A stretch of DNA of 64,000 nt from Pectobacterium actinidiae (GTDB lineage: Bacteria; Pseudomonadota; Gammaproteobacteria; Enterobacterales; Enterobacteriaceae): assembly GCF_000803315.1 (NCBI RefSeq), contig NZ_JRMH01000001.1, forward strand, positions 2,170,001 to 2,234,000, written 5' to 3'. The position numbers were made by a program, and so were the translations under genes. Positions 21,520 to 31,637 of this stretch are shown one piece after another (the first letter of the stretch is position 1; every line of letters starts with the position of its first letter). The notes beneath the pieces were generated by a model. That model made no database searches, was not told the origin of the DNA, and saw nothing but the letters and a program-made list of their open reading frames with translations.

Positions 21520-23157
21520 GTGAATACTCGCAAAACAAAACGATACTTTGTTACCAGTATGATTGCAGCAGCAGTGATGGCGTCATGCGTGAATGTTCAG
21601 GCTGCTACAGTACCTGCCGGTGTTGAGCTGGCGAAAGAGCAGGTTCTGGTGAGAAACAATGGCGCTGAGGTGTCATCATTGGATCCGCATAAAATAGAAG
21701 GTGTGCCGGAATCCAACGTCGCGCGCGACTTATATGAAGGGCTGGTGATTTCCGATCCTGATGGACACCCGATTCCTGGCGTGGCCGAGCGTTGGGAAAG
21801 CAGCGATTTTAAAGTCTGGACGTTCCATTTACGTAAAGATGCCAAATGGTCAAACGGCGAACCTATTACCGCGCAAGATTTCGTTTATAGCTGGCAGCGT
21901 CTTGCCGATCCGAAAACTGTTTCTCCTTACGCCAGCTATTTGCAATATGGTCATCTGCTGAATATCGATGACATTATCGCCAGCAAAAAATCACCCGATT
22001 CGCTGGGTGTAAAAGCACTCGACGACCATACGCTAGAAGTGACATTAAGCGAGCCGATCCCTTATTTTTATAAATTACTGAATCACTCATCGTTGTCTCC
22101 GGTAAATAAAACGGTGGTGGAGAAATTTGGTGATAAATGGACCCAGCCGGAAAACTGGGTAGGAAATGGTGCCTACCGTCTTAAATCCTGGGTCGTGAAT
22201 GAGCGACTTGTGCTGGATCGTAATACCCAATATTGGGATAACGCCAAGACCGTGATTAATCAGGTCACCTATCTGCCGATTGCTTCTGAAGTGACCGACG
22301 TTAACCGTTATCGTGCGGGTGAAATTGATGTCACCAATAATAAATTACCCATCGAGCTATTTCAGAAGCTAAAAAAAGAAATCCCACAAGAAGTTAAAAT
22401 TAATCCTTTCCTCTGTACGTATTATTACGAAATCAATAACCAGAAACCGCCATTTAACGATGTACGGGTGCGTACGGCGCTGCGTATGGGGCTTGATCAA
22501 GACATATTGACCAATAAAGTGAAAAATCAGGGCGATATTCCTGCCTATGGCTATATTCCTCCGTTTACGGATGGCCTGAAAGCGCATACACCAGAGTGGT
22601 TTACCTGGCCACAGGCGAAACGTAACGAAGAAGCGAAAAAATTGCTGGCGGAAGCGGGCTATACCGCAGAAAAACCGCTGACGTTTAATTTGCTCTATAA
22701 CTCGTCCGATTTGCATAAAAAGCTGGCGATTGCGGCGGCCTCGGTCTGGAAACAGAATCTGGGCGTCGACGCAAAATTGGAAAACCAAGAATGGAAAACC
22801 TATCTCAGCACGCGTCATCAGGGCAATTATGACGTTGCGCGTGCCGGATGGTGTGCGGACTATAACGAACCGACATCGTTCCTGAATAGTATGCTGTCAG
22901 ACAGCAGCAATAATACGACGCATTATAAGAGTGCTGAGTTTGACAAGCTGATGCAGCAGGCTGTTCAGGCGAAAACGGATGATGATCGCGCGCAGATTTA
23001 TCAGCAGGCGGAATCTCAGTTGGATAAAGATGCGGCTATCATACCCGTCTATTACTACGCGAATACTCGACTGGTAAAACCTTATGTCGGCGGCATTACC
23101 GGCAAAGATCCGTTGGATAATCTGCGGGTGAAGGATCTCTATATCATTAAGCATTAA
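21520..23157 (+). CDS. oppA: Oligopeptide-binding protein OppA, paralogue 1
   Basis: Periplasmic peptide-binding component of the Opp transporter (SBP family 5). I chose GTG 21520, which gives 545 residues, exactly the length of the second OppA downstream, and a normal signal peptide (about 1-29, ending VNVQA); AGGGG lies 10 nt upstream. A longer reading to an ATG at 21433 would bury the signal peptide behind 29 extra residues. It is highly similar to paralogue 2 throughout (for example KIEGVPESNV, YYEINNQKPPFNDVRVR). The pair may differ in peptide preference. Confidence 0.9.
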   Translation: MNTRKTKRYFVTSMIAAAVMASCVNVQAATVPAGVELAKEQVLVRNNGAEVSSLDPHKIEGVPESNVARDLYEGLVISDPDGHPIPGVAERWESSDFKVWTFHLRKDAKWSNGEPITAQDFVYSWQRLADPKTVSPYASYLQYGHLLNIDDIIASKKSPDSLGVKALDDHTLEVTLSEPIPYFYKLLNHSSLSPVNKTVVEKFGDKWTQPENWVGNGAYRLKSWVVNERLVLDRNTQYWDNAKTVINQVTYLPIASEVTDVNRYRAGEIDVTNNKLPIELFQKLKKEIPQEVKINPFLCTYYYEINNQKPPFNDVRVRTALRMGLDQDILTNKVKNQGDIPAYGYIPPFTDGLKAHTPEWFTWPQAKRNEEAKKLLAEAGYTAEKPLTFNLLYNSSDLHKKLAIAAASVWKQNLGVDAKLENQEWKTYLSTRHQGNYDVARAGWCADYNEPTSFLNSMLSDSSNNTTHYKSAEFDKLMQQAVQAKTDDDRAQIYQQAESQLDKDAAIIPVYYYANTRLVKPYVGGITGKDPLDNLRVKDLYIIKH

Positions 23158-23235
23158 TCCGTCGTGGTGTTATTTACGGTTTGATGCAAATGAAATGAGC
23201 GAGCAGCGATTAATTTGGTGTTTAATCTCTGGTTA

Positions 23236-23260
23236 CCCATTCCCATGATGTGGGAATGGG
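23236..23260. terminator. Hairpin between the two oppA genes
   Basis: CCCATTCCC and GGGAATGGG form a perfect 9-bp stem with a 7-base loop. No T-run follows, so it may be a processing or stabilising structure that separates expression of the two binding proteins. Confidence 0.45.
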
Positions 23261-23350
23261 GGGAACTGGAACCGATGAATCGTTTTTACAGGGTGCCAAC
23301 TCAGGAATTGCGCTGGGATAACGAGTGCGACAACATTACAGGAGAGAATA

Positions 23351-24988
23351 ATGACACACATCACAACTAAAAAAAGAGTAGCTGCCGCTATTATTGCGGC
23401 ATTAAGTAGCACGATGGCCGTTTCTGCCTTTGCCGCGACCGTTCCCGCCGGCGTTCAGTTAGCAGAAAAACAGGAATTGGTTCGTAACAACGGTGCGGAA
23501 GTCGCTTCCCTCGATCCGCATAAAATCGAAGGCGTACCCGAATCCAACGTATCGCGCGATCTGCTGGAAGGGCTGGTCATTTCCGATGTTAACGGTAAAA
23601 CCAGCCCCGGCGTAGCCGAAAGCTGGGATAACAAAGAGTTTAAAGTGTGGACATTCCACCTGCGTAAAGATGCCAAATGGTCAGATGGCACGCCGGTTAC
23701 CGCACAAGATTTCGTCTATAGCTGGCAGCGTCTGGCCGATCCGAAAACGGCATCGCCTTATGCTAGCTATCTACAATATGGTCATTTGCTGAACATCGAT
23801 GACATCATTGCAGGTAAAAAGTCCCCCGATACGCTGGGCGTTAAAGCGATCGACGATCATACGTTTGAGGTGACGCTTTCTGAAGCGGTGCCTTACTTCT
23901 ATAAACTGCCTGTCTATGCAGCCATGTCTCCCGTTAATAAAGCCGCAATCGACAAATTTGGTGATAAATGGACGCAGCCACAAAACTGGGTCGGTAATGG
24001 CGCTTATAAGCTGAAAGAGTGGGTGGTGAATGAAAAATTGGTACTGGAGCGCAACCCACAATACTGGGATAACGCGCATACCGTGATTAACCAAGTGACA
24101 TACCTGCCTATCGCTTCAGAAGTGACAGACGTGAACCGCTACCGTAGCGGTGAAATTGATATGACCTACAACTACCTCCCCATTGAGCTCTTCCAGAAGT
24201 TGAAAAAAGAAATCCCGAATGAGGTGAAAGTTGAGCCGTACCTGTGTACCTATTATTACGAAATCAACAACCAGAAACCGCCGTTTAACGATGTCCGGGT
24301 GCGTGATGCGCTGCGTATGGGGTTAAGTCAGGATATTTTGACGAACAAGGTGAAAAATCAGGGCGATACGCCAGCCTATGGTTTCGTACCGCCTTATATT
24401 GACGGCTTCAAGGCTCAGACGCCAGAGTGGTTCACCTGGTCTCAGACGAAGCGTAATGAAGAAGCGAAGAAACTGCTGGCAGAAGCCGGTTACACGGCAA
24501 GCAAACCGCTGACGCTAACCCTGTTATACAACACTTCCGATCTGCATAAGAAAATGGCTATTGCCGCTGCCTCGATCTGGAAACAGAATATTGGCGTAGA
24601 GGTGAAACTGGAAAATCAGGAATGGAAAACCTTCCTCAGTTCCCGCCATCAGGGTAGTTATGACATTGCGCGCGGCGGATGGTGTGCGGATTATAATGAA
24701 CCGTCAACGTTCCTGAATAGCATGTTGTCAGACAGCAGCAGTAACACGGCACATTATAAGAGCAAAGAATTTGATGCACTGGTGGCGAAGTCTTTACAGG
24801 TGAAAACCGATGAAGAACGTGCAGACGTGTATCAGCAGGCCGAAGCATTGCTGAATAAAGACGCGGTAATCGCCCCTGTTTATTACTATGCGAATACCCG
24901 GTTAGTGAAACCTTATGTGGGTGGATTAACAGGCAAAGATCCCCAAGATAATGTTTACGTGAAAGATCTTTATATCATCAAGCACTAA
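23351..24988 (+). CDS. oppA: Oligopeptide-binding protein OppA, paralogue 2
   Basis: A 545-residue periplasmic binding protein with signal peptide MTHITTKKRVAAAIIAALSSTMAVSAFA. Ribosome site AGGAGAG before the ATG. It directly precedes oppBCDF and is the likely ancestral copy, since paralogue 1 lies further upstream. Binds peptides of two to five residues in E. coli. A hairpin just after the stop probably lowers read-through into oppB, giving excess binding protein over permease. Confidence 0.94.
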   Translation: MTHITTKKRVAAAIIAALSSTMAVSAFAATVPAGVQLAEKQELVRNNGAEVASLDPHKIEGVPESNVSRDLLEGLVISDVNGKTSPGVAESWDNKEFKVWTFHLRKDAKWSDGTPVTAQDFVYSWQRLADPKTASPYASYLQYGHLLNIDDIIAGKKSPDTLGVKAIDDHTFEVTLSEAVPYFYKLPVYAAMSPVNKAAIDKFGDKWTQPQNWVGNGAYKLKEWVVNEKLVLERNPQYWDNAHTVINQVTYLPIASEVTDVNRYRSGEIDMTYNYLPIELFQKLKKEIPNEVKVEPYLCTYYYEINNQKPPFNDVRVRDALRMGLSQDILTNKVKNQGDTPAYGFVPPYIDGFKAQTPEWFTWSQTKRNEEAKKLLAEAGYTASKPLTLTLLYNTSDLHKKMAIAAASIWKQNIGVEVKLENQEWKTFLSSRHQGSYDIARGGWCADYNEPSTFLNSMLSDSSSNTAHYKSKEFDALVAKSLQVKTDEERADVYQQAEALLNKDAVIAPVYYYANTRLVKPYVGGLTGKDPQDNVYVKDLYIIKH

Positions 24989-24995
24989 TAATAAT

Positions 24996-25028
24996 GGCTG
25001 GCGCACGCTGCTGTGCTGCCAGCCTTTT
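24996..25028 (+). terminator. Attenuating terminator between oppA and oppB
   Basis: GGCTGGC and GCCAGCC form a 7-bp stem followed by TTTT. Its place inside the operon suggests partial termination after oppA. Confidence 0.7.
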
Positions 25029-25041
25029 ATAGGTACGAGCA

Positions 25042-25962
25042 ATGTTAAAATTTATTTTTCGCCGCTGCTTAGAGGCGATTCCGACACTATTTATCCTGAT
25101 CACCATCTCGTTTTTCATGATGCGATTGGCACCCGGCAGCCCTTTTACCGGTGAGCGTAATTTACCGCCGGAAGTGATGGCGAATATTGAAGCCAAATAC
25201 CATCTGAACGACCCCATCATGACGCAATACGGTAACTACTTACTGCAATTGGTTCAGGGTGATTTCGGTCCTTCTTTTAAATACAAAGACTATTCCGTGA
25301 ACGACCTTGTCGCGACGTCTTTCCCCGTTTCTGCAAAGCTGGGAGCTGCGGCATTTATTCTGGCGATTGTTTTTGGTGTGAGTGCGGGCGTAATCGCTGC
25401 GCTGAATCAAAATACGAAATGGGACTATACCGTGATGGGCTTTGCCATGACGGGGGTGGTGATTCCCAGCTTTGTCGTCGCGCCGTTACTGGTGCTGATT
25501 TTCGCCATTACGCTGCGTTGGTTACCCGGCGGTGGCTGGAATGGTGGGGCACCCAAATATATGATTTTACCGATGGTGGCGCTGTCTTTGTCCTATATCG
25601 CCAGCATCGCGCGTATCACCCGAGGATCTATGATCGAGGTTTTGCATTCTAACTTCATTCGTACCGCGCGTGCCAAAGGGCTGCCGATGCGCCGCATCGT
25701 CCTGCGCCATGCGTTAAAGCCTGCGCTGCTGCCCGTGCTTTCCTATATGGGGCCAGCGTTTGTGGGGATTATTACCGGCTCAATGGTTATTGAAACCATT
25801 TTTGGTTTACCCGGCATTGGGCAACTGTTTGTGAACGGTGCACTAAACCGTGACTATTCACTGGTACTGAGTCTGACGATTCTGGTCGGCGGCTTAACCA
25901 TTTTATTTAATGCGATCATTGACGTGCTCTACGCTGTTATCGATCCGAAAATTCGCTATTAA
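25042..25962 (+). CDS. oppB: Oligopeptide ABC transporter permease OppB
   Basis: A 306-residue inner-membrane permease with about six helices; the first spans roughly residues 9-30. The EAA-type loop contacting the ATPases is IRTARAKGLPMRRIVLRHAL. Only 11 bp separate it from oppC, in the oppABCDF operon. Confidence 0.95.
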   Translation: MLKFIFRRCLEAIPTLFILITISFFMMRLAPGSPFTGERNLPPEVMANIEAKYHLNDPIMTQYGNYLLQLVQGDFGPSFKYKDYSVNDLVATSFPVSAKLGAAAFILAIVFGVSAGVIAALNQNTKWDYTVMGFAMTGVVIPSFVVAPLLVLIFAITLRWLPGGGWNGGAPKYMILPMVALSLSYIASIARITRGSMIEVLHSNFIRTARAKGLPMRRIVLRHALKPALLPVLSYMGPAFVGIITGSMVIETIFGLPGIGQLFVNGALNRDYSLVLSLTILVGGLTILFNAIIDVLYAVIDPKIRY

Positions 25963-25973
25963 TTGGGGGCGTT

Positions 25974-26882
25974 ATGTTTTGGAATCGAAAAAACGTTGAA
26001 GCGTTAGAGAACTTTACCGAGCAAGCTGAGATTGAAGGGCGCAGTTTGTGGCAGGATGCGCGTCTGCGCTTTATCCACAACCGCGCGGCATTGGCCAGCC
26101 TGTTTGTTTTAGCTGTGATTACCGTGTTTGTTATTTTTGCACCGATGCTGTCCGCATTTGATTACGCCGATACCGACTGGGGAATGATGTCAGCCGCGCC
26201 GGATATGACGTCAGGACATTATTTTGGTACGGATTCCTCCGGTCGCGATCTTTTGGTTCGTGTTGCCATCGGTGGACGTGTGTCGCTGATGGTTGGCGTC
26301 GCAGCGGCGCTGGTGGCTGTGATCGTCGGAACGCTGTATGGCGCGATGTCCGGTTATCTGGGCGGCAAAGTGGATTCGGTGATGATGCGTCTGCTGGAGA
26401 TCCTCAACTCATTCCCATTCATGTTCTTCGTTATTCTGCTGGTGACGTTCTTCGGGCAGAACATGCTGTTGATCTTCGTGGCTATCGGTATGGTGTCCTG
26501 GCTGGATATGGCGCGTATCGTGCGTGGCCAGACGCTGAGCCTGAAACGTAAAGAGTTCATTGAAGCGGCAATGGTGTCCGGTGTCTCTACGCGCGGTATC
26601 GTATTACGCCATGTTGTGCCTAACGTGCTAGGCGTGGTGGTGGTGTATGCCTCTCTTCTGGTGCCAAGTATGATTCTGTTCGAATCCTTTCTGAGCTTCC
26701 TGGGGCTGGGAACGCAGGAACCATTAAGCAGCTGGGGTGCTTTGCTGAATGATGGTGCGAACTCAATGGAAGTGTCGCCGTGGTTACTGTTCTATCCGGC
26801 GGCATTTCTGGTTGTCACGCTGTTTTGTTTTAACTTTATCGGCGATGGCCTGCGTGATGCCCTCGACCCGAAAGATCGCTGA
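25974..26882 (+). CDS. oppC: Oligopeptide ABC transporter permease OppC
   Basis: A 302-residue permease partner of OppB. It has the N-terminal cytoplasmic OppC_N segment, a first membrane helix near 37-58, and the coupling loop FIEAAMVSGVSTRGIVLRHVVPN. Starts after GGGGGCGTT and is followed by oppD 11 bp later. Confidence 0.95.
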   Translation: MFWNRKNVEALENFTEQAEIEGRSLWQDARLRFIHNRAALASLFVLAVITVFVIFAPMLSAFDYADTDWGMMSAAPDMTSGHYFGTDSSGRDLLVRVAIGGRVSLMVGVAAALVAVIVGTLYGAMSGYLGGKVDSVMMRLLEILNSFPFMFFVILLVTFFGQNMLLIFVAIGMVSWLDMARIVRGQTLSLKRKEFIEAAMVSGVSTRGIVLRHVVPNVLGVVVVYASLLVPSMILFESFLSFLGLGTQEPLSSWGALLNDGANSMEVSPWLLFYPAAFLVVTLFCFNFIGDGLRDALDPKDR

Positions 26883-26893
26883 GGAATATCAAC

Positions 26894-27889
26894 ATGAGCA
26901 AAATTGAATTAATTGGCGCGCACGACGCGCTGCTACATGTTCATGATCTCCGGGTAACGTTCAAAACGCAGGATGGAGACGTGACGGCGGTTAATGACCT
27001 GAACTTCACGCTCAACGCTGGTGAAACGCTGGGGATTGTTGGTGAATCCGGCTCCGGTAAATCACAAACTGCGTTTGCGTTGATGGGGCTGCTGGCTCGC
27101 AATGGCCGTATTGGCGGCTCGGCGCGTTTTCGTGGCAAAGAAATTCTCAATTTGCCTGAAAACCAGTTGAATAAGCTGCGTGCTGAAGAAATCAGTATGA
27201 TCTTCCAGGATCCGATGACCTCGCTGAACCCTTATATGCGCGTCGGCGAACAACTGATGGAAGTGCTGATGTTGCACAAACGCCTGAGCAAAAGCGAAGC
27301 GTTTGAAGAATCGGTAAAAATGCTAGATGCGGTAAAAATGCCGGAAGCGCGTAAGCGTATGAAGATGTATCCGCATGAGTTTTCCGGCGGGATGCGTCAG
27401 CGCGTAATGATTGCAATGGCGCTGTTGTGCCGTCCGAAGTTGCTTATTGCCGATGAACCAACCACGGCATTGGATGTAACGGTTCAGGCACAGATTATGA
27501 CGCTGCTGAACGAGCTGAAACGCGAATTTAATACCGCCATCATCATGATCACCCATGATCTGGGCGTCGTTGCGGGTATTTGTGACAAAGTGCTGGTGAT
27601 GTATGCCGGGCGCACGATGGAATACGGTGCGGCACGTGATGTCTTTTATCAGCCAAGCCACCCGTATTCCGTCGGTCTGCTCAATGCCGTGCCGCGTCTG
27701 GATGCGGAAGATGAGGTGTTGGCGACTATTCCGGGTAATCCGCCTAACTTATTACGTCTGCCGAAAGGGTGTCCGTTCCAACCTCGCTGCCCGTATGCGA
27801 TGGATGTCTGCCATAGTGCACCGGCGCTGGAATCTTTTGATGATGGCCGCTTGCGTGCCTGCTTTAGAGCGATTGAGGAGGTGGTATGA
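26894..27889 (+). CDS. oppD: Oligopeptide ABC transporter ATPase OppD
   Basis: A 331-residue cytoplasmic ATPase: Walker A GESGSGKS, signature FSGGMRQRV, Walker B LLIADEPTTALD, and the C-terminal oligo_HPY domain with the cysteine cluster CPFQPRCPYAMDVC (with a later cysteine in RACFR) seen in Opp/Dpp ATPases. Its stop overlaps the oppF start by 4 bp. Confidence 0.96.
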   Translation: MSKIELIGAHDALLHVHDLRVTFKTQDGDVTAVNDLNFTLNAGETLGIVGESGSGKSQTAFALMGLLARNGRIGGSARFRGKEILNLPENQLNKLRAEEISMIFQDPMTSLNPYMRVGEQLMEVLMLHKRLSKSEAFEESVKMLDAVKMPEARKRMKMYPHEFSGGMRQRVMIAMALLCRPKLLIADEPTTALDVTVQAQIMTLLNELKREFNTAIIMITHDLGVVAGICDKVLVMYAGRTMEYGAARDVFYQPSHPYSVGLLNAVPRLDAEDEVLATIPGNPPNLLRLPKGCPFQPRCPYAMDVCHSAPALESFDDGRLRACFRAIEEVV

Positions 27890-28920
27890 ACAACGCGGAC
27901 GAGAAAAGAGTGTTGTTAGAAGTGGACGAGCTGAAAGTTCACTTTGATGTCAGAGATGATAAGCAGTGGTTCTGGCAGCCGCCGAAAAAGCTGAAAGCAG
28001 TCGATGGCGTGACGTTGCGTTTATATGAGGGCGAAACGCTGGGCGTGGTGGGCGAGTCTGGTTGCGGTAAGTCCACGCTGGCGCGTGCCATTATCGGTTT
28101 GGTAAAAGCGACCGACGGACGCGTCACCTGGCTGGGGAAAGATCTGCTGGGTATGAGCGCCGATGAATGGCGCGCCGCGCGTAGTGACATTCAGATGATA
28201 TTCCAGGATCCGCTGGCATCGCTGAACCCGCGTATGACCATCGGCGAAATTATTGCCGAGCCGTTAAAGGTTTATCACCCCGAACTGGATCGACAGACGG
28301 TAAAAGATCGTGTGAAAGCGATGATGCTGAAGGTTGGGCTGTTGCCGAACCTGATCAACCGCTACCCGCATGAATTCTCTGGCGGGCAGTGTCAGCGCAT
28401 CGGTATCGCGCGCGCGCTGATTCTGGAGCCAAAGCTGATTATTTGTGATGAACCGGTTTCCGCGCTGGACGTGTCGATTCAGGCGCAGGTGGTTAACCTG
28501 TTGCGTCAGTTGCAGCGAGAAATGCGTCTGTCGCTGATTTTTATCGCCCATGACTTATCGGTCGTGAAGCACATTTCCGATCGTGTGCTGGTGATGTATT
28601 TGGGGCATGCGGTAGAGCTGGGAACGTACGATCAGGTCTATCAAAACCCGCAGCACCCGTATACTCGTGCGCTGATGTCTGCTGTGCCGATTCCCGATCC
28701 CGATCAGGAACGAAACAAGAAGATACAGCTGCTGGAAGGGGATTTGCCGTCACCGATCAATCCACCATCGGGCTGTGTGTTCTGCACCCGCTGTCCGATT
28801 GTCGGCCCTGAATGTTCGAAAACCCGACCATTGCTGGAAGGGAGCTTTACGCACGCAGTTTCGTGTTTGAAGGTCGATCCGCAGGCATTGTTACCGTTGC
28901 AGGAAGCGGAAGTTCAGTAA
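27886..28920 (+). CDS. oppF: Oligopeptide ABC transporter ATPase OppF
   Basis: A 344-residue ATPase partner of OppD, with GESGCGKS, FSGGQCQRIG, LIICDEPVSALD and the cysteine cluster CVFCTRCPIVGPEC. The start codon overlaps the oppD stop (ATGA), implying coupled translation. It is slightly longer than E. coli OppF (334), at the N-terminus. Last gene of the operon. Confidence 0.96.
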   Translation: MNNADEKRVLLEVDELKVHFDVRDDKQWFWQPPKKLKAVDGVTLRLYEGETLGVVGESGCGKSTLARAIIGLVKATDGRVTWLGKDLLGMSADEWRAARSDIQMIFQDPLASLNPRMTIGEIIAEPLKVYHPELDRQTVKDRVKAMMLKVGLLPNLINRYPHEFSGGQCQRIGIARALILEPKLIICDEPVSALDVSIQAQVVNLLRQLQREMRLSLIFIAHDLSVVKHISDRVLVMYLGHAVELGTYDQVYQNPQHPYTRALMSAVPIPDPDQERNKKIQLLEGDLPSPINPPSGCVFCTRCPIVGPECSKTRPLLEGSFTHAVSCLKVDPQALLPLQEAEVQ

Positions 28921-28941
28921 CCCGTTTATCGGCGACTGAGG

Positions 28942-28976
28942 TAAAAAAGGCGTCTCCTGTGGGGGACGCCTTGCAT
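28942..28976. terminator. Terminator between oppF and yciU
   Basis: AGGCGTCTCC and GGGGACGCCT form a 10-bp stem with one G-T pair and a 4-base loop. The T-run (TTTTTT) is on the minus strand, so it is the stronger terminator for transcripts coming from yciU/cls, and perhaps also stops oppF. Confidence 0.8.
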
Positions 28977-29206
28977 TGCTGACAAACTATTTGTCGAGTG
29001 AAACGGGATAAGGGAATAGAAGAGTAAAGCGTTTGCGCCAATGACAAAGGCGTCGGGAACGCCTTTGAACGTCGCTTGCGACGGCGCTGAAAGGGGGAAT
29101 CTCAGGGATGAGATTCCTATCCGCGCAATCCGAGCTTACACGGACGTATTCACAGCGTCTTTACGATCTATCCCTTACTACCGCGCTACAGCCTTTGTTA
29201 ACAACT
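28975..29206. repeat. Long palindromic intergenic repeat, copy 1
   Basis: About 230 bp sharing both flanks with 54591-54750. Shared blocks are GAATAGAAGAGTAAAGCGTT on the left and CAGCGTCTTTACGATCTATC on the right; each is an imperfect inverse of the other, and the ends carry GCTGACA-type inverted termini. This copy has an extra centre with three hairpins (29046-29066, 29071-29084, 29095-29117). It lies between convergent oppF and yciU. Confidence 0.75.
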
Positions 29207-29229
29207 TCCTAACGTTTAAGCGAGATAAC

Positions 29230-29673
<444 letters not shown>

Positions 29674-31134
29674 TTATAGCAGGGGGCTGAAAAAGTAGAA
29701 CAGCCGCTCAACAATGCGTTGCCAGTAAGGACGGTTTTGCCACTGCGTCGCGTTTAACAGACGTGAACGGGCGATATAGTCTTCCTGCACACAGGCTAAA
29801 TCGCTGCCGAATCCGGCATCGTCAATCACCAACGTGATTTCAAAATTCAGCCACAGGCTACGCATATCCAGATTCACCGTACCGACCAGGCTGAGCTGTC
29901 CATCAACCAGTACGCTTTTGGTGTGTAGCAGCCCGTCCTTGAATTGATAAATTTTTACGCCAGCGGCAAGCAGCTCTGTGAAGAACGCGCGACTGGCCCA
30001 GCCGACCAATACCGAGTCGTTTTTGTGTGGAACGATAATGCTGACATCCACCCCACGCTGGGCGGCGGTACAGATGGCATGCAGCAGGTCGTCGCTGGGC
30101 ACGAAGTAGGGGGTCGTCATGATCAACTGCTTACGTGCCGAATAGACGGATGTCAGCAGCGCCTGATGAATCATCTCTTCTGGGTAACCGGGGCCGGAAG
30201 CAATAACCTGAATGGTGTGGCCGCTCTCTTGTTCGAACGGCATAACGTTAACATCCGGCGGCGGCGGAAGCAGGCGTTTGCCTGTCTCCATTTCCCAGTC
30301 GCAGCAGTAAATGATCCCCAGAGTGGTCGCTACGGGGCCTTCAATACGCGCCATCAGGTCGATCCATTGCCCGACGCCAGCATCTTGTTTGAATAAACGG
30401 GGATCGACCATATTCATGCTGCCGGTATAGGCAATACGGTTGTCGATCAGGATAATTTTACGGTGCTGCCGCAAATCCATGCGGCGGAGGAATGCACGGA
30501 ACAAATTCACTTTCAGGGCTTCAACCACTTCAATTCCGGCGGTGCGCATCAGCTCGGGATGATGCTGGCGGAAAAATTGTACGCTGCCGGCAGAGTCCAG
30601 CAGAACGCGGCAGTGCACACCGCGTCGTGCCGCGGCGATAAGGGAAGAGGAGACTTGCTCGACCAGGCCACCGGGTTGCCAGATGTAGAACACCATTTCG
30701 ATGTTGCTACGTGCGAGTTCAATATCACGTAATAGCGCTTTAATCGTGTCATCAAACGTGGTCATCAACTGCAATTGATTGCCTTTAACGCCGCCTACGC
30801 CTTGCCGTCTTTCACACAGCTGAAATAACGCGCTGGCGACTTCACTGTTTTCCGTTGCGAAAATACGGCGATATTCTTTTAATTCGCGTAACCATTTTGC
30901 CGTTGAAGGCCACATTTTGCTGGCACGTTCGGCTCGGCGTTTGCCGAGATGGAGCTCGCCAAATGAAAGATAAGCGACAATACCGACAAGTGGCAGAATA
31001 TAAATCACCAGCAGCCAAGCCATCGCAGAAGGCACGGCCCGACGTTTCATCAGAATACGTAAGGTCACACCTGCAATCAGCAACCAGTAGCTAAAAACCA
31101 GTAACCAACTTATTACGGTATAAAATGTCGACAT
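29674..31134 (-). CDS. clsA: Cardiolipin synthase A
   Basis: Joins two phosphatidylglycerols into cardiolipin at the inner membrane. The 486 residues hold two N-terminal membrane helices (about 8-28 and 36-58) and two phospholipase-D HKD motifs, [18 protein letters not shown] and [18 protein letters not shown]. It lies upstream of yciU, as in E. coli. Confidence 0.96.
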   Translation of the reverse strand: MSTFYTVISWLLVFSYWLLIAGVTLRILMKRRAVPSAMAWLLVIYILPLVGIVAYLSFGELHLGKRRAERASKMWPSTAKWLRELKEYRRIFATENSEVASALFQLCERRQGVGGVKGNQLQLMTTFDDTIKALLRDIELARSNIEMVFYIWQPGGLVEQVSSSLIAAARRGVHCRVLLDSAGSVQFFRQHHPELMRTAGIEVVEALKVNLFRAFLRRMDLRQHRKIILIDNRIAYTGSMNMVDPRLFKQDAGVGQWIDLMARIEGPVATTLGIIYCCDWEMETGKRLLPPPPDVNVMPFEQESGHTIQVIASGPGYPEEMIHQALLTSVYSARKQLIMTTPYFVPSDDLLHAICTAAQRGVDVSIIVPHKNDSVLVGWASRAFFTELLAAGVKIYQFKDGLLHTKSVLVDGQLSLVGTVNLDMRSLWLNFEITLVIDDAGFGSDLACVQEDYIARSRLLNATQWQNRPYWQRIVERLFYFFSPLL

Positions 31135-31215
31135 AAAAGCAGCACAGTTCCCTTCTGCAAAGAATTAACAAAGTGTACGCATAGATTTATAAAAGGGGAA
31201 ATGCCTTTCCTCTGA

Positions 31216-31275
31216 ATATCCCCGTCATACTTTAAACTGCATGGATGTTAGCTGCGCGACGCGAATTATTCAGTG
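31216..31275 (-). repeat. Dispersed 70-bp palindromic repeat, copy 3 (degenerate)
   Basis: Reverse orientation. CCCGTCATACTTTAAACTGC and GCGAATTATTCAGTG match the two ends of the element with several changes. It lies in the cls-yciY divergent spacer. Confidence 0.6.
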
Positions 31276-31385
31276 AACAACAGTGATGAGTATGGGGAGA
31301 ATAGCGGAGAAGGAGATTCACTGATTGTCGCCACGTATGAGAGGGTTATAATGCCCAGCGCGAGTGGATTAACAAGAGTCGCATA

Positions 31386-31562
31386 ATGAAACGCAGTCGG
31401 AATGAAGTGGGTCGCTGGCGGATGTTACGTCAGGTCCAGCGTAGAAGAAGTCGCTGGTTGGAGGCTCAATCACGTACGTATCGCCATATTCGCTCTGCCC
31501 GTTATCTGCAACAAAAGCAGCAACGACGGGCATTGCTCTATGCGGTAACGTACGACTGGTAA
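31386..31562 (+). CDS. yciY: Small basic protein YciY
   Basis: A 58-residue, strongly basic protein (MKRSRNEVGRWRMLRQVQRR at the start, ending AVTYDW). The first 25 residues closely follow E. coli YciY (MKRSRTEVGRWRMQRQASRR), also beside cls. Function unknown. It is followed immediately by a good terminator, which supports a real transcription unit. Confidence 0.85.
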   Translation: MKRSRNEVGRWRMLRQVQRRRSRWLEAQSRTYRHIRSARYLQQKQQRRALLYAVTYDW

Positions 31563-31573
31563 GCCAGTGAGGA

Positions 31574-31610
31574 AAATAGCGACCCGAGGTATGGTCGCTA
31601 TTTTTTTATC
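31574..31610 (+). terminator. Terminator after yciY
   Basis: AATAGCGAC and GTCGCTATT form a 9-bp stem around CCGAGGTATG, followed by TTTTTT. Confidence 0.88.
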
Positions 31611-31637
31611 ACGCGCTGAGCTTATTGCCTCATCGGC

